From Cucumis sativus (Eukaryota > Streptophyta > Magnoliopsida > Cucurbitales > Cucurbitaceae), in assembly GCF_000004075.3 (NCBI RefSeq), contig NC_026660.2, positions 29,143,498-29,207,497 of the forward strand: a stretch of 64,000 nt of DNA, given 5' to 3'. Position 1 is the stretch's first letter. Each line of letters begins with the position of its first letter. This document shows, piece by piece, positions 1-12,098 of this stretch. The position numbers and the translations under genes were made by a program. The notes beneath the pieces are model-generated. The model was not told where the DNA came from, did no database searches, and was given only the letters and a program-made list of their open reading frames with translations.

Positions 1-223
1 CAAGCCTAAAGGTTGCTCTTTGTTTAAATGCACATTTTATGAATGTTATCTATGATGAGTTGTTGGTTTGTTACACATATTTGTAAGCAGTCACTTGTCC
101 TTGCATCAACGTCATATACGCTACCAACGTTCTCTCAGTAATTTGTCATATATTTTATGGCCAATGAATATTGTCACGTATTAAGTGGACGCTTACCGTT
201 CTACCTTTTATGTTTGTTATTAG

Positions 224-2452
224 GCCGTCCACCTTCATCTGCTACTGCTCCCCCCAAAGGCCTTGGCATGCAGCTTGGTAAATCCCAAAGGACAAATCAA
301 TTCTTGGAATCTTTGAAGGCAGAAGGTGAAGTAATAGTTGAAGATGTACAGCCAAGTGTTGGTCCGTCTAAATCAGCTGTCCCACCCCCAACTGATCCTG
401 TTACTCTATCTGTTGAGGAGAAACTCAATGTGTCCCTGAAACGAGATGGTGGAGTTAGTAACTTTGACCTTCAGGGAACATTGTCCCTTCAAATTCTCAA
501 CCAAGAAGATTCCCACATTCAAGTTCAGGTACTTTGGTTCACTTTACATCAAGGATGCTGTATAATAAACACTACAACTTCTCTAGGTGATTGGTATCCC
601 CAACACATATCCTACAATTTCCACTGTTTGACTACTTATATTAATTGATTTCTTGCACACCTTATAAACTTTCCTTCAAATGTGTATGAAGCTAAAAGAT
701 TTTCATCGTTGGATTGTTCACAAATTTGGCACTTGGGACAATTTTGATTTTAAGGTTGTTCCTATAGGATTTTGAACCATCTCTCGGGCACTGCCTTTTG
801 TCTCATCTTTTTCTTGTAGTGTTATTTTGATTTGATTTACATTGCTGATCTTGTTATTTGTTTCACGATCTTGATTCGTTACCTTGTTTTCAGATTGAGA
901 CTGGTGGAAACCCTGGCATCCTTTTCAAAACTCATCCTAACATGAACAAAGAGTTATTTTCCAATGAAAACATTCTAGGCCTGAAGGATCCCAACAGGCC
1001 ATTTCCTACGGGTCAAGGCAGTGATGCTGGAGTTGGTCTCTTGAAGTGGAGAATGCAAAGCAATGATGAATCAATGGTACCATTAACAAGTGAGTCTGAA
1101 TCTTTTTCATACAGTTTTCTATTATATATATTTTTAAAAAGTTATACTATACTTATGATGAGGCTTCCGTTGTTGCAGTCAACTGCTGGCCCTCTGTTTC
1201 TGGAAATGAAACCTATGTTAGCATTGAATATGAAGCTTCATCAATGTTTGACCTGCGGAATGTCGTCGTCTCAGTGCCTCTTCCCGCTCTTCGTGAGGCA
1301 CCCAGTGTAAGGCAGATTGATGGAGAGTGGAGGTATAGATTGATCTCTAGTCTCTTAATTTTCACCTGATTTATATTCTTTCGTTACATCAATTCTTTGA
1401 TCGAAATGGGACTGTCCTTGTTGAACTATGAAATACGTTTTACTAAAGTAATAAAGTAACTTTTTAAAGCTCGCTTGTGTTCATTAAAATGGGACATGGA
1501 AAAAAGAAACAATTTCGTAAAATTTTATTTAACAAGTCTCAATGTTGAGAACCTTCTGAAAGGCAAAACTTGTAACGATTTTTTGAATATATCAATTACA
1601 TGACCCTAATGAAGCGGATCCAAACAGATATCCTTTTGAATTCAAAGACCCATTTAACACCTGTTTTTCCTCAACCTGCAGGTTCGATTCCAGAAATTCT
1701 GTCTTGGAATGGTCTATAGTTCTCATTGATAACTCAAACCGCAGGTATGTTGTGTTTGGATTCTCTCTTCGCTAGACGTTGTTACCCTATTATAATTGCA
1801 TGCTTGTGTTTATTAATCTGCTCCATCATCTTGACAGTGGATCCATGGAGTTTGTTGTTCCTCCAGCCGATTCATCAGTATTTTTCCCCATTTCTGTTCG
1901 GTTTTCAGCAGCTAGCACATTTAGCGACCTGAAGGTTTTTTCTTGTTCTGTCCTCTACTTGAAATCGGATATTAATTACAAACCTCTCAATAACCGTTAT
2001 ATCCTGTCCTTGTGTGTGGAATAATCTCATTAATAATTGCACTGACACCTAGATTTTAAGTGGTAATCACAACTAAATTGACAGTTGCATTAGAGTGGAA
2101 ATAACAGTGAATTTGAGAGTTCCCGTAAGAACTAGTGTCGATGGAACTGGATGTGATTTAATTAGAACAGAAAGTTTATTAGACTAACCAAACACTTCTA
2201 CGATCTAGAAACCCGTCGAACTAAACTGACTTCTTCTCTCATTCACTCGCATCATTTTATTCTGTAGAGAGAAAATGAGATTTTAACTACGCTTATTCTC
2301 ATTCTTGATTCGATATTTCCAGCATTTACTAAAGCATTGGTTTGTAAACTCCCTTGTTTCAGGTTGTCAACATTTTGCCTCTTAGGGGCGGGGCTCCTCC
2401 CAAATATGTTCAGAGGACACAGTTGATTGCGGAAAATTACCAAGTTGTTTGA
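224..2452 (+). CDS. Coatomer subunit delta (delta-COP), 3' part
   Basis: This is the C-terminal part of the delta subunit of COPI, the coat of Golgi-to-ER and intra-Golgi vesicles. The exons I can join are 224-528, 894-1089, 1179-1332, 1682-1744, 1838-1934 and 2363-2452. All phases agree and all borders are GT-AG. The first exon reads [20 protein letters not shown], the hinge typical of plant delta-COP. The rest is the mu-homology domain, with [50 protein letters not shown] and the terminal LIAENYQVV followed by TGA. The first in-window base completes a codon begun in an upstream exon, so the N-terminal longin-like half lies left of the window. The identification rests on recognised family sequence. 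I see no frameshift or early stop. Confidence 0.93.
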
Positions 2453-4467
2453 TTGATGAGGTCTTCTTTATTGAATTTTTCCTTACATTTTGCACTGATA
2501 ATTTTTTTAGTGATTTGGCCTGATAAATTACTAGTTCGAAACAACTAAGGACTAAAATAATCCATTTCAAGCCATGGTTACAAGTCTTGGTCTAACAAAC
2601 GATAAAATTTGTTAAAGAAATTAATTTTTTTGGTACATATTTACCCAAATTTGTGGGTAAATCATCATATTCCGAATTTAGTGAAATTGTATCGTTTGTG
2701 TTAATATTTCGTGGTCTTTTATTATACTTGAAAAGACCCAACAGAAACAAGAAAAAAAAAGAAAACCTAAATACGTCAAAGACATGCATGGTGAAGAAAC
2801 TAATATATAAAATCATTTGATTTTGTTTCAATGTCTTCTTCCACGTGAATTCATAATCTTCGTAATTATATTAAAATTACAAGTTGATTTTCAAAATTAA
2901 AAGATTGTATAAATCACTTTCCAAAAAATATCACGTGAATGAACCACTTAGGATATATAGAAGGAATAAAGGACGACCATAGATTTCTCGGTTGAAAAGT
3001 TTGTGATGGGTTGAATAAGTCACATCGATTATAGTGACAACATCATATTATTTTCAGATAATCGAATATACGTACACTTGTTTTAACAATTTGGAAGGCA
3101 ATTCATGCAAATTGGGCAGATTTGGTATTTTCCATTTGATTCTCGTCGGGTAATTATTTGATTTTCGGCTTTTTTTTATTTATAAAATTAAATTCCATAA
3201 ACAGCACTTTCATGTGAAGCTAAATTTTGAAAAATAAAAAAATTAGTTTTTATTTTTGGAAATTCATAATCTGAAACCAATGAATATGAATTGTAAGAAA
3301 ATAAAGACAATTTTAAAAACAAAATAGTTATTGAGCATGTGTTGATTTTTTGTTTTAAGTTTGTAAAAACTAAATCAATAAACACTCATCGTTATATACT
3401 TTCTAATTTCTACATGTTTTTACAGAAACAAGCCAACTTTTTAAAACTAACAAACTAGTTTTTTAAATAAAGAAATTGGATGAAAATTCAACTGTTTAAG
3501 CTAATACATTTGAACGAAATAATCAGAAATTGATGATTTTAAAACATAAAATCTAAAAATTAAATAATTACTGAACGAAGTCTACACGTTTTAACTATAC
3601 ATTAAAAATAATTACAACTTTTTACCATTTATGCCAAAACAATTAAAAACTGATAAACCAAAATTAGAAAACTCATTTTTAGAAAACAGAAAAAAAAAAG
3701 TTTAAAAAAAGAATAGTAAATTTTGGTTATAAAAACAAAAATGAGAGAAAAGAAATGCGATGTTCCAATTTAGGCATTGAGAAAATCGATTAATTTACTT
3801 CCTCCGACTGCTAAACTATATAATAAATCCATAAACTTCCAATGTTCTAGATAATACAACTTTTCTTCACTTTTAAGTTTACACTAATTATTTGCAATTT
3901 GTACCTAATTTAAAGATAATCTCGTTCAAAATCACCAAAATAATTTTAAATAAAAAGTAAATTTAACCGTAAATTAGATTAGAGATATTAAATTTAAAAT
4001 TGATTGAAGGGTATTTTCAACATAGGAAATACTTTAATTTGGATATGGTTTTTATAAAAATGCGTAAAATACCAATACACAATCCGAAGGTAAATTGATA
4101 AGAATCAAGATGGTTGATTTAGATTGGATTAACTTCATTGTATTTACTCCTAATTAATAAATAAATAAATAATCAAACCATTAGTATCCAATAAATAAAG
4201 GAGTAATGAAATTAAATGAATTAAACGTAAAAGTAGAAAAAGGAAGAGTATGATTCTCCCCTGGGCGTAAAAGCAAGCAAATGGACAAAATACAAATTCC
4301 GGCCCCCAAAACAATAATTTGGGTTTACATTTAGACCACGAATAAGCTAATTAATTACAAGACTTACCCCTTAAAAAATGTAAAGAAACCAAAGGCAAAG
4401 CCTCAAACAATTATAGTTAAGGGTAGAAAATAGAAAATTATAGAGAGGAAAAAGAAAAAGAAAGGTT
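2453..4467. other. Intergenic spacer, AT-rich
   Basis: About 2 kb between delta-COP and the CPL1-like gene. The first one to two hundred bases should be delta-COP 3' UTR. The rest is AT-rich with many A and T runs. The short ORFs have no recognisable domain or codon bias. I see no RNA gene or clear mobile element. Confidence 0.6.
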
Positions 4468-4475
4468 ATAAAAAG
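4468..4475 (+). promoter_or_regulatory. Candidate TATA box of the CPL1-like gene
   Basis: TATAAAAA lies about 620 bases before the chosen CPL1 ATG. It is followed by a GAGGAA-rich purine stretch (about 4485-4520) typical of plant leaders. The transcription start would be near 4500, giving a leader of almost 600 bases. The call is by motif and position only. Confidence 0.45.
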
Positions 4476-4640
4476 GAATTAATGAAAGAGGAGGAAGAGG
4501 AAGAGGAAGAAGAAGAGGGAGGCATATTAATTAGGTCTAATGGATTTAATTAATTAATAGATTAAATTATTTAAAGAGTCTAATCTTCGGGAAGTGGAAG
4601 TGTGAAATTTTGACCTTTCGCTTTCTCGATCTAGGGTTTC

Positions 4641-5045
4641 ATGTCATTGACAGAGTCCTTCGTTATCGCCAAAAATACGAGCCCTAGCAGCAGATAAAAT
4701 AAGAGTTTTCCCAAACCACAGATCGAGTTCATTGGAAACAAAATTTTCGTTTTTTCTTTTTGGTTCATCATCTTCATCATCATCATCATCATCATCAATC
4801 AGGATCTTAAATTTTTTTCCTATCATGGGAAAAAGAAGAACCCAAATCTTGTTTTGTTCTGTTGTTTCTTGACGGATCGATGTTTTAAATTTGGAAAAAA
4901 GAAAAAGAGTAAGAAAACTGGATCAAATCTAAAGCATTCAGGACGATTCATGATCTTTTTTTTTTAATTTCTTATTGTCTGGAAAGGAAATCATTGAAAC
5001 CCCATGGGATTATATAGAAACTTGATGAAATTTCTGGAGGCATAA
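4641..5045 (+). promoter_or_regulatory. Upstream ORFs in the CPL1-like leader
   Basis: Between the candidate TATA box and the main ATG are several AUG codons, each with its own stop: 4641-4697 (18 codons, begins MSLTESFV), 4825-4872 (15 codons, begins MGKRRTQIL), a minimal ATG-TTT-TAA near 4880, another short one near 4950, and 5004-5045 (13 codons, begins MGLYRNLMK). If no leader intron removes them they would be expected to lower translation of the CPL1 ORF. The stops are visible in the sequence. The regulatory effect is inference. Confidence 0.5.
4765..4797 (+). repeat. TCA/ATC trinucleotide repeat in the CPL1 leader
   Basis: A run of TCA units with one TCT interruption lies in the 5' UTR, between two upstream ORFs. 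It may vary in length between accessions. Confidence 0.85.
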
Positions 5046-5090
5046 AGCGAAACAGTGAAATATTGAGAGGAAGGAGATTGGTGGGGAAGA

Positions 5091-8000
5091 ATGTATAAAT
5101 CGGTGGTTTACCATGGGGATGAGCTACTGGGAGATGTAGAGATTTACCCAGAAGAAAAGAATGGCTACAAGAACATCGAAGTGAAGGAAATCAGAATAAC
5201 TCACTTCTCGCAACCCAGTGAGAGGTGCCCACCACTTGCAGTGCTTCATACCATTGCAGCCTCTGGAATTTGCTTCAAAATGGAGTCAAAGACCTCGCAG
5301 TCACAGGACACGCCGCTCAATCTTTTGCATTCCTCGTGTATCATGGAGAATAAGGTATAAAAACATAACTCGAATATAAGAAAGGAGACCAAAAGACTAA
5401 AGTACGAAGAGAGAGAAAAAGACAGAGACAGAGATTAAAACCAATGAGTTAAACAAAATCTTAATTCTAAACCCAACTTTGTTCATCTTACAAGGATTAG
5501 ATTGTAAACATTCCAATCATTTTGAGAAAATTTTGCAACCTTAAATTGAGAATGGTGCTGGAATTCTGCCTGACATTTTGTGAAATTTCTATGATATCTG
5601 CAACTTATCCTAAATTGTCTTTCTACCTGTCTTGGTTAGACACCTATGGAAGAAAATGGGAATGTAAAATGGGCAAAGCTGACTCCTAAACTTTTAGTTC
5701 ATAGGAAGTTCAGCTATTTGCTTCCTCCTGTTTTCTTGCTCTTTCCGGCTGGTGACGTTATTTTGAAGATTATGCTGCTGGTAGTTTCATTTTGGTGGTA
5801 AACTTGTGATTTTGTTCTGCAAGAAAATTAAAACAATTGTTTCAATAAGCTGAAAATTGGTGTCAAAGTTAATAGCATGAGAAAACTTGATTGCCCCCTG
5901 GATTCTTTTTTTCAAACTTCTAATATTACTTATGGTTTTGTTGTTTTGTAAAGTTGGAAGCATTTCTGCATTGTTTTTTGTCAATGGGATGGCATATTCT
6001 TCCTCAGTTGGTTGTTTTTGATATGGATGTGTTGCAAACACTGATGATTTGGATTTGTTTCAACAGACTGCTATAATGATGTTTGGGGTGGAGGAGCTAC
6101 ATTTGGTAGCCATGTTTTCTAGAGATCTTGACAAGCAGTATCCATGTTTCTGGGGCTTCAACGTTGCAATGGGACTCTACAATTCTTGTCTTGACATGTT
6201 GAATCTTAGATGTCTTGGCATTGTATTTGATCTTGATGAGACACTTGTGGTTGCAAATACAATGCGTTCGTTCGAGGATAGAATTGAAGCCCTGCAGCGG
6301 AAAATAAGCAGTGAGGTAGACCCACAGCGCGCTAATGGCATGCTGGCAGAGGTTAAGCGATATCAAGATGACAAGATAATTCTGAAGCAATATGCTGAAA
6401 ATGACCAGGTTATAGAAAATGGAAAAGTGATTAAAAGTCAATCGGAAGTAGTGCCAGCATTGTCTGACAATCATCAACCTGTTGTTCGACCTCTGATACG
6501 GTTGCATGAAAAAAATATCATTCTAACTCGTATCAACCCCCAGGTAACTAGATTTAAACCATGCTATCTATTTGCTTCCACTTTCCAAGGATGCAAGGAC
6601 CATCAAACAATTCACTTACACTTGTTTTTCACTTCAACTGCTCATATGTGCATTCATATTACCCTTTTTTCTAGTATCCATGTTGGATATTTTTTCTCTC
6701 TGTTTTTAGAGTCTCCTAATTTGTCTGTTTATTTTTTACTGTAATGATTAAAATTAATCCAAACTGATGTTGTTTGCCTGAGACAGGGTTTGGTTCATTT
6801 AAGTGGTGTCTGAGTTCTTTATATGATATTTCATTTAGACTTATAAGTTGCTCAATGAAAGTCATAAGCTATTTTGTGAAGTCGTTAAATGCAAGTTATA
6901 TTGGCTCAACTACTGCTATTATTTCATAGATTCGTGATACAAGTGTTCTTGTGAGGTTGAGACCTGCATGGGAAGATCTTCGGAGCTACTTGACTGCAAG
7001 AGGCCGCAAGCGTTTTGAGGTCTATGTGTGTACAATGGCTGAAAGGGATTATGCTTTGGAGATGTGGAGGCTCCTTGATCCGGATTCAAATTTGATAAAT
7101 CCTAAGGAATTGTTGGATCGCATTGTTTGTGTTAAGTCTGGTAAGTTTAAGCCAATTTCGTAAGAAGACAAATATTCCTTCCCAAACCGGTGGCACATTT
7201 TTCCGAGGGTTGTTGATGAAGAAGCTAATTCCGAAACTGCTTAAAGTCCTGATTTATAGTTTTTCTATCATTTTGGCGATTTTCAATTGAATTTTCTTGC
7301 TAACATTCTTTTGGCCCATATCCTTAGGTTCTAGGAAGTCATTGTTCAATGTCTTCCAAGATGGGTTTTGCCACCCAAAGATGGCTCTGGTAATCGATGA
7401 TCGTTTGAAAGTATGGGATGAAAAGGATCAACCTCGAGTGCACGTTGTTCCTGCATTTGCTCCTTACTATGCCCCTAATGCTGAAGTATATTCTTATTTG
7501 TAATTTGGCATTTCATTTTGAAAAAATTCTTTAAAAATTACGCAACACTGATTTATTTCACGTTTCTTTTTCTTTTTGGGTAGGGAAATAATGCCATCCC
7601 TGTTCTATGTGTAGCAAGGAATGTTGCCTGCAATGTTAGAGGTGGTTTTTTCAAGTAAGATTCATAAGACTGCTAAAGTTTCTTACCGAAGGACATGAAT
7701 TCTACTATGCTTATTTTTAATATTTGCAAATTAAGGTTTTAGCTCTGGGAGATGGTCCAAGTTCATGCATGTTATTGGTTTTCTTTTGTTAATAGCGGCA
7801 TTTCTCTGACTTCAGGGAATTTGATGATATCCTACTGCAAAAAATTTCTGATATCTCATATGAAGATGATGTCAACGATATTCCCTCTCCTCCGGATGTG
7901 AGCAACTATCTCGTCTCAGAGGTCAGTAGGAATTCCTTCTCAAATTACTTTCCCATAAAATAATCAAACTTAGTTTGATAGTGAGGTCATTGTTATAATC

Positions 8001-11000
8001 AAATTTAGTGTTACTGCTTTTCCCTATAGGTGGGAGGTCTAATCCTCATCACCACAATTGTTGTACTAAAAAACAATCTTTTCCCTTATATGTTTTTCAG
8101 GATGAATACTCTATTGCTAATGGAAACAAAGATATGCCAACTTTTGATGGTATGCCAGACATGGAAGTTGATAGAAGAATGAAGGTACTGACGAAGATTG
8201 GTCCTTGTTTGATGTTATAAGTAAACTTTCATTTGCATATATCAGGGAACTAATTAGGTCAAGGGAAGTGAGTGTAATAATATCTTGCATAACATTCTAC
8301 TAGGAGGAATGAATTAGTTCTAAAATTTTTAAGTTACCATTATACATTTACATCCAACAATTGTTAGTTGTGGAGTGGAAAGAATTTGCAACTTCATTCA
8401 ATAAAAATTATGATAAATAGATGTCCAAGAATTACAAAGAACTAAAGAAGTGAGCAAACATAAAGAAATCAGTAAGCTCTCTGCATCAATTAGTCATTGT
8501 TCCTGCATATTACTTTGCCTGCATGTTACTTCAAGATCTGTCTGTCATACACATGTACTCAGTCTTACATATACATGTATGAAACGGATACCTCTTCCAT
8601 CTTCCCCAGGATGCATTTTTGGCTTCTTCAACTATTAACAGTGCAGATCCACGGGTTTCTTCTCTTCAATATACAATGGCTTCTGCTTCTTGTTCTGTTC
8701 CACTTCCCCCAAAGCAGGTGACGATGCCATATTTTCCAAACATGCCACTTCCCCATGTTAACTCAGTGGCTCATGTGGCCCCAAATGAACCAAGTTTACA
8801 AAGTTCTCCCGCTAGAGAGGAGGGTGAGGTACCAGAATCAGAATTAGATCCTGATACAAGGCGTAGACTCCTTATATTGCAACATGGGCAAGATACGAGA
8901 GAGCGTCTATCAAGTGAACCCGCATTTCCAGCAAGGCCTCCTCCATTACAGCAGGTTGCTGCTCCACGTGCTCAATCACGTGGAAATTGGTCTCCAATGG
9001 AAGAAGAAATGAGCCCAAGGCAACTAAATCGCAGTGCACGAAAAGATTTCCCTGTAGATGCTGAACCAATGCCGATGCGGGAGAAGCATAGGTCAAATCA
9101 TCCTTCATTTTTCGCCAAGGTTGACAATTCAATTCTACCTGATAGAATTCCTCATGATAATCAGAGATTGCCAAAAGAGGTAATTAGGCTATGTTTTGCC
9201 TGGCTTTGACTCCCCCTTTTTTCAAAGAGAAAAGCTGCTGTATAATTCTTCAGTATGCTTTTTTAATCATGCATGCAGGCTTTTTATAGAGATGATCGTA
9301 TGAGAGTAAGTCGAAGGCCATCTAGCTATCCTGCGTTCTCAGGTGAGATGGCAGTTTGACACTTAAATTTGTCCATTTTTTGAATTTTATGGCGTCAAAT
9401 TTTAATAGTTTTTATTTATTTCTCTCTTTTTTTTTTCTTCTCATCTTAAATATTCAGGTAATTATTAGTTCGTCTGTCTGTTATTACTCGGGGCTCTCTC
9501 TTTCATTTTCTCAATGATTAGCATTCAAAAAGAGTCAAACCCTTCATCCTGTAACCTAGTGAACCACGTGTTTTACTTTAGGGTGAATTTTCTTGTGGAT
9601 TATTTCCATATCTACTCTCACAATTACTCTGTATTTTTTATTTAGGCCTAGAGATTATATGCATTGTTTTCATTGTGTATGGATGTTGTGTTCCAGATTT
9701 TGAATCTAATATTTTCATTTCTCAAAATAGAATTCAAATATACCAGTTTTTTAGTTTATTTAGGTTTAAATATAAAATCCTTTAAATCTCTATCGATTTA
9801 ACTTCTAAACTAAAAGTTTTTAGATCGTTCGATATTTTAGAATGTTGTTAGTAGCAGAATATCTATGTAATATTTAATGAATAATTTGTAGTTTGTTTAA
9901 CATTTTGAATTTTAATATTTCTAATTGATGATATTGTGACAATGTTCTCTAACTGAAAATTTACATCTTGATCGGCTTGCAAATTTAAAGCAAAACTTAT
10001 CATTATTTTTATTTTTCTACTCTTCGTTTTGTTAATAACTATCATATTAGTCATTATTATATTTCTTTGAGGTTATGCTGCATGCTGTATTGCTATTTTA
10101 TAGGTGAGGAAATTCCAATGAATCAATCATCTTCAAGAAGTCGGGATGATGACATTGAATCTGGACGCTCCATCTGGAGTGAAACTCCTGTTGGAGCTCT
10201 ACAGGAAATTGCAATGAAGTTTGGCACCAAGGTAATTGGGACAACTTTTCTCATCATAAAAATTTGAAGTTTGTCAATTATGCATTTGTTACACCCATCT
10301 CTAGCCAGTCCTTGAGATTTGAAAAAACTTGTAGGTGGAATTTAAGCCAGGGTTGGTTCCCAGCACAGATCTACAGTTTTCTGTTGAGGTAATTTATGAT
10401 TTCTATCTTCATGTTCTTTATGGTTCTTCCTTGGAATATATTTTGGATACTGGATAGTTCAATGCCTACATGAATGAGAGTTTCTGCTTTTATTTTTCTT
10501 TTATTATTATTATTAAAAATTGATCTAGTATTAAAGAAGAAGAAGAAAACTAGGCTGGGGAAGAAAAATCCCCTACTCGAGAGGAGAGAAGAAATACTAT
10601 AATAATGAAAAAGAAGTGAGCGTTTACTCCAAATCACAACCAAACTAACTATGGCTCTAAAAGAGCTTTGAGAGCTTTCCCATTGCTAATGGTTATGAAG
10701 AGGTTCCACTACTAGGCAGTGAGCCAAACACTGAGTTTTCTGCTTTGCTCTATTAATGTTGTGTATTCCAAATGTGGGAAGATGCGAAAATTCTAGATTT
10801 ATTAATAATCCAAGTCTCATGACTGGATGGCCTTTTCTTGTCCAATAGGACTTATATACCATAGTAAAATGAAGAAATTGATTATTAAATATCTCAAGGT
10901 TAAATCAATTCTCCATCAAAATACAAGACACTAATCCTGATAAGCTTTTGGCTGAATTATAAAAAATACCCCCTTTAATAAATCAAGGCCATCCAGTCGT

Positions 11001-12098
11001 GAGAGTTTCAATTATAAAAAATACATTGAATGTCTCTTTCTAATGAGAGTTTCAATTATAAAAAATACATTGGACTACATATCCTTTAGAATTTGAGTGG
11101 AAATTGGGACTTGTAGGATATGGTGGCGTGGGTTGATCCTAATTTCCATTATAGGTCACCCTACACCATTCCAATTTCAACCTGAAATTTCTACTCCAAA
11201 TGTATTTTTTTTTAAATCTTGTTAAAGTCCACGAGTAATATTGCAAATTTTGAAAGGATAGGAGCATTTTTTGAACAAATGATTTGACCTACATTGTTAA
11301 CTTTCCATGTACTTATCTCATCGGGTTATTTATCACATTTTTCAATTTTTAAGACCTGCCTGTCTCCACTTGTTCTGATTATAGAGCATGTGAACCTGCT
11401 CCTTGCTTTTGTAGGCTTGGTTTGTAGGAGAAAAAATTGGTGAAGGGATTGGCCATACTAGAAGGGATGCTCAGCGACAGGCAGCTGAAGGTTCCATAAA
11501 GAATTTGGCTAGTAAGTAGTTTTGCTTTCTTCTCTTATACTATTTTATGTTTACAACATTTATCTTTTGCTATATATTGTTGACGTTATACCTTATTTTG
11601 TTGTTTGTAGCAATCTAGATATGAATATTGTCTCTCCAAGATAGTCTGCAGTCGTTTGGAATATTAAAATTATTGTTATTGTCTTGCATACTCTGTTTAT
11701 AATGATTTTAAAACATGATAACTCTTTGCATTTTGGCCTAGGTCTGAACTACTTGGCTCAATCTAGACAACTTAGCTTTTATATTTAGATCAATCGGTAA
11801 AAAAATTTGTTATTCTTAATTCCTCCAAGGTTTTTTCTTAGCATTGGCTGCTGTATTGGGCATGTGATGTATGTGTTTAGAAATGCAAGCTTCAATTAGA
11901 GCTAAAATGCGAAGAGTATGAGCGACCTCCGTGGTTTATTCTGGCTTACATACGAAATATTTTTTTGCAGACATTTATGTATCACGTTGTAAGGCTGACC
12001 CTTCATCTGCAAATGATATGAACAAGTTTCCTAGCGACAATGGATCTGGAAAACGAATGAAACTGGACTTCCACAGACATCTTCCAAAAACTAAATAA
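5091..12098 (+). CDS. CPL1: RNA polymerase II C-terminal domain phosphatase-like 1 (CPL1/FIERY2-like)
   Basis: This nuclear phosphatase acts on phospho-Ser5 of the RNA polymerase II CTD. In Arabidopsis it affects ABA/stress gene expression and miRNA processing through HYL1. Exons: 5091-5354, 6067-6543, 6930-7140, 7328-7485, 7584-7654, 7816-7921, 8101-8184, 8610-9179, 9279-9342, 10104-10231, 10335-10388, 11415-11511 and 11971-12098, giving about 803 residues. The FCP1-like catalytic motif DLDET is at about residues 143-147 ([20 protein letters not shown]). Other family blocks are [40 protein letters not shown] and [20 protein letters not shown]. One dsRBD covers about 698-762 ([15 protein letters not shown] to [17 protein letters not shown]). 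A basic KRMKLDF near the end may be a nuclear signal. Arabidopsis CPL1 is longer and has a second dsRBD; this model stops soon after the first. CPL2 also has one dsRBD, but the sequence blocks here follow CPL1. Confidence 0.9.
10816..11072. repeat. Inverted and direct repeats inside a CPL1 intron
   Basis: Within the 1-kb intron 10389-11414, CTCATGACTGGATGGCC (10816-10832) recurs inverted with one mismatch at 10987-11003. Right after it, a block beginning GAGAGTTTCAATTATAAAAA is repeated in tandem at 11001 and 11045, a period of 44. This looks like a remnant of a small mobile element or a local duplication. I could not assign a family. Confidence 0.6.

Noticed and set aside
6097-6507. 136-codon minus-strand ORF over CPL1 exon 2
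   Set aside because: A shadow; the plus-strand frame contains the catalytic DLDET motif.
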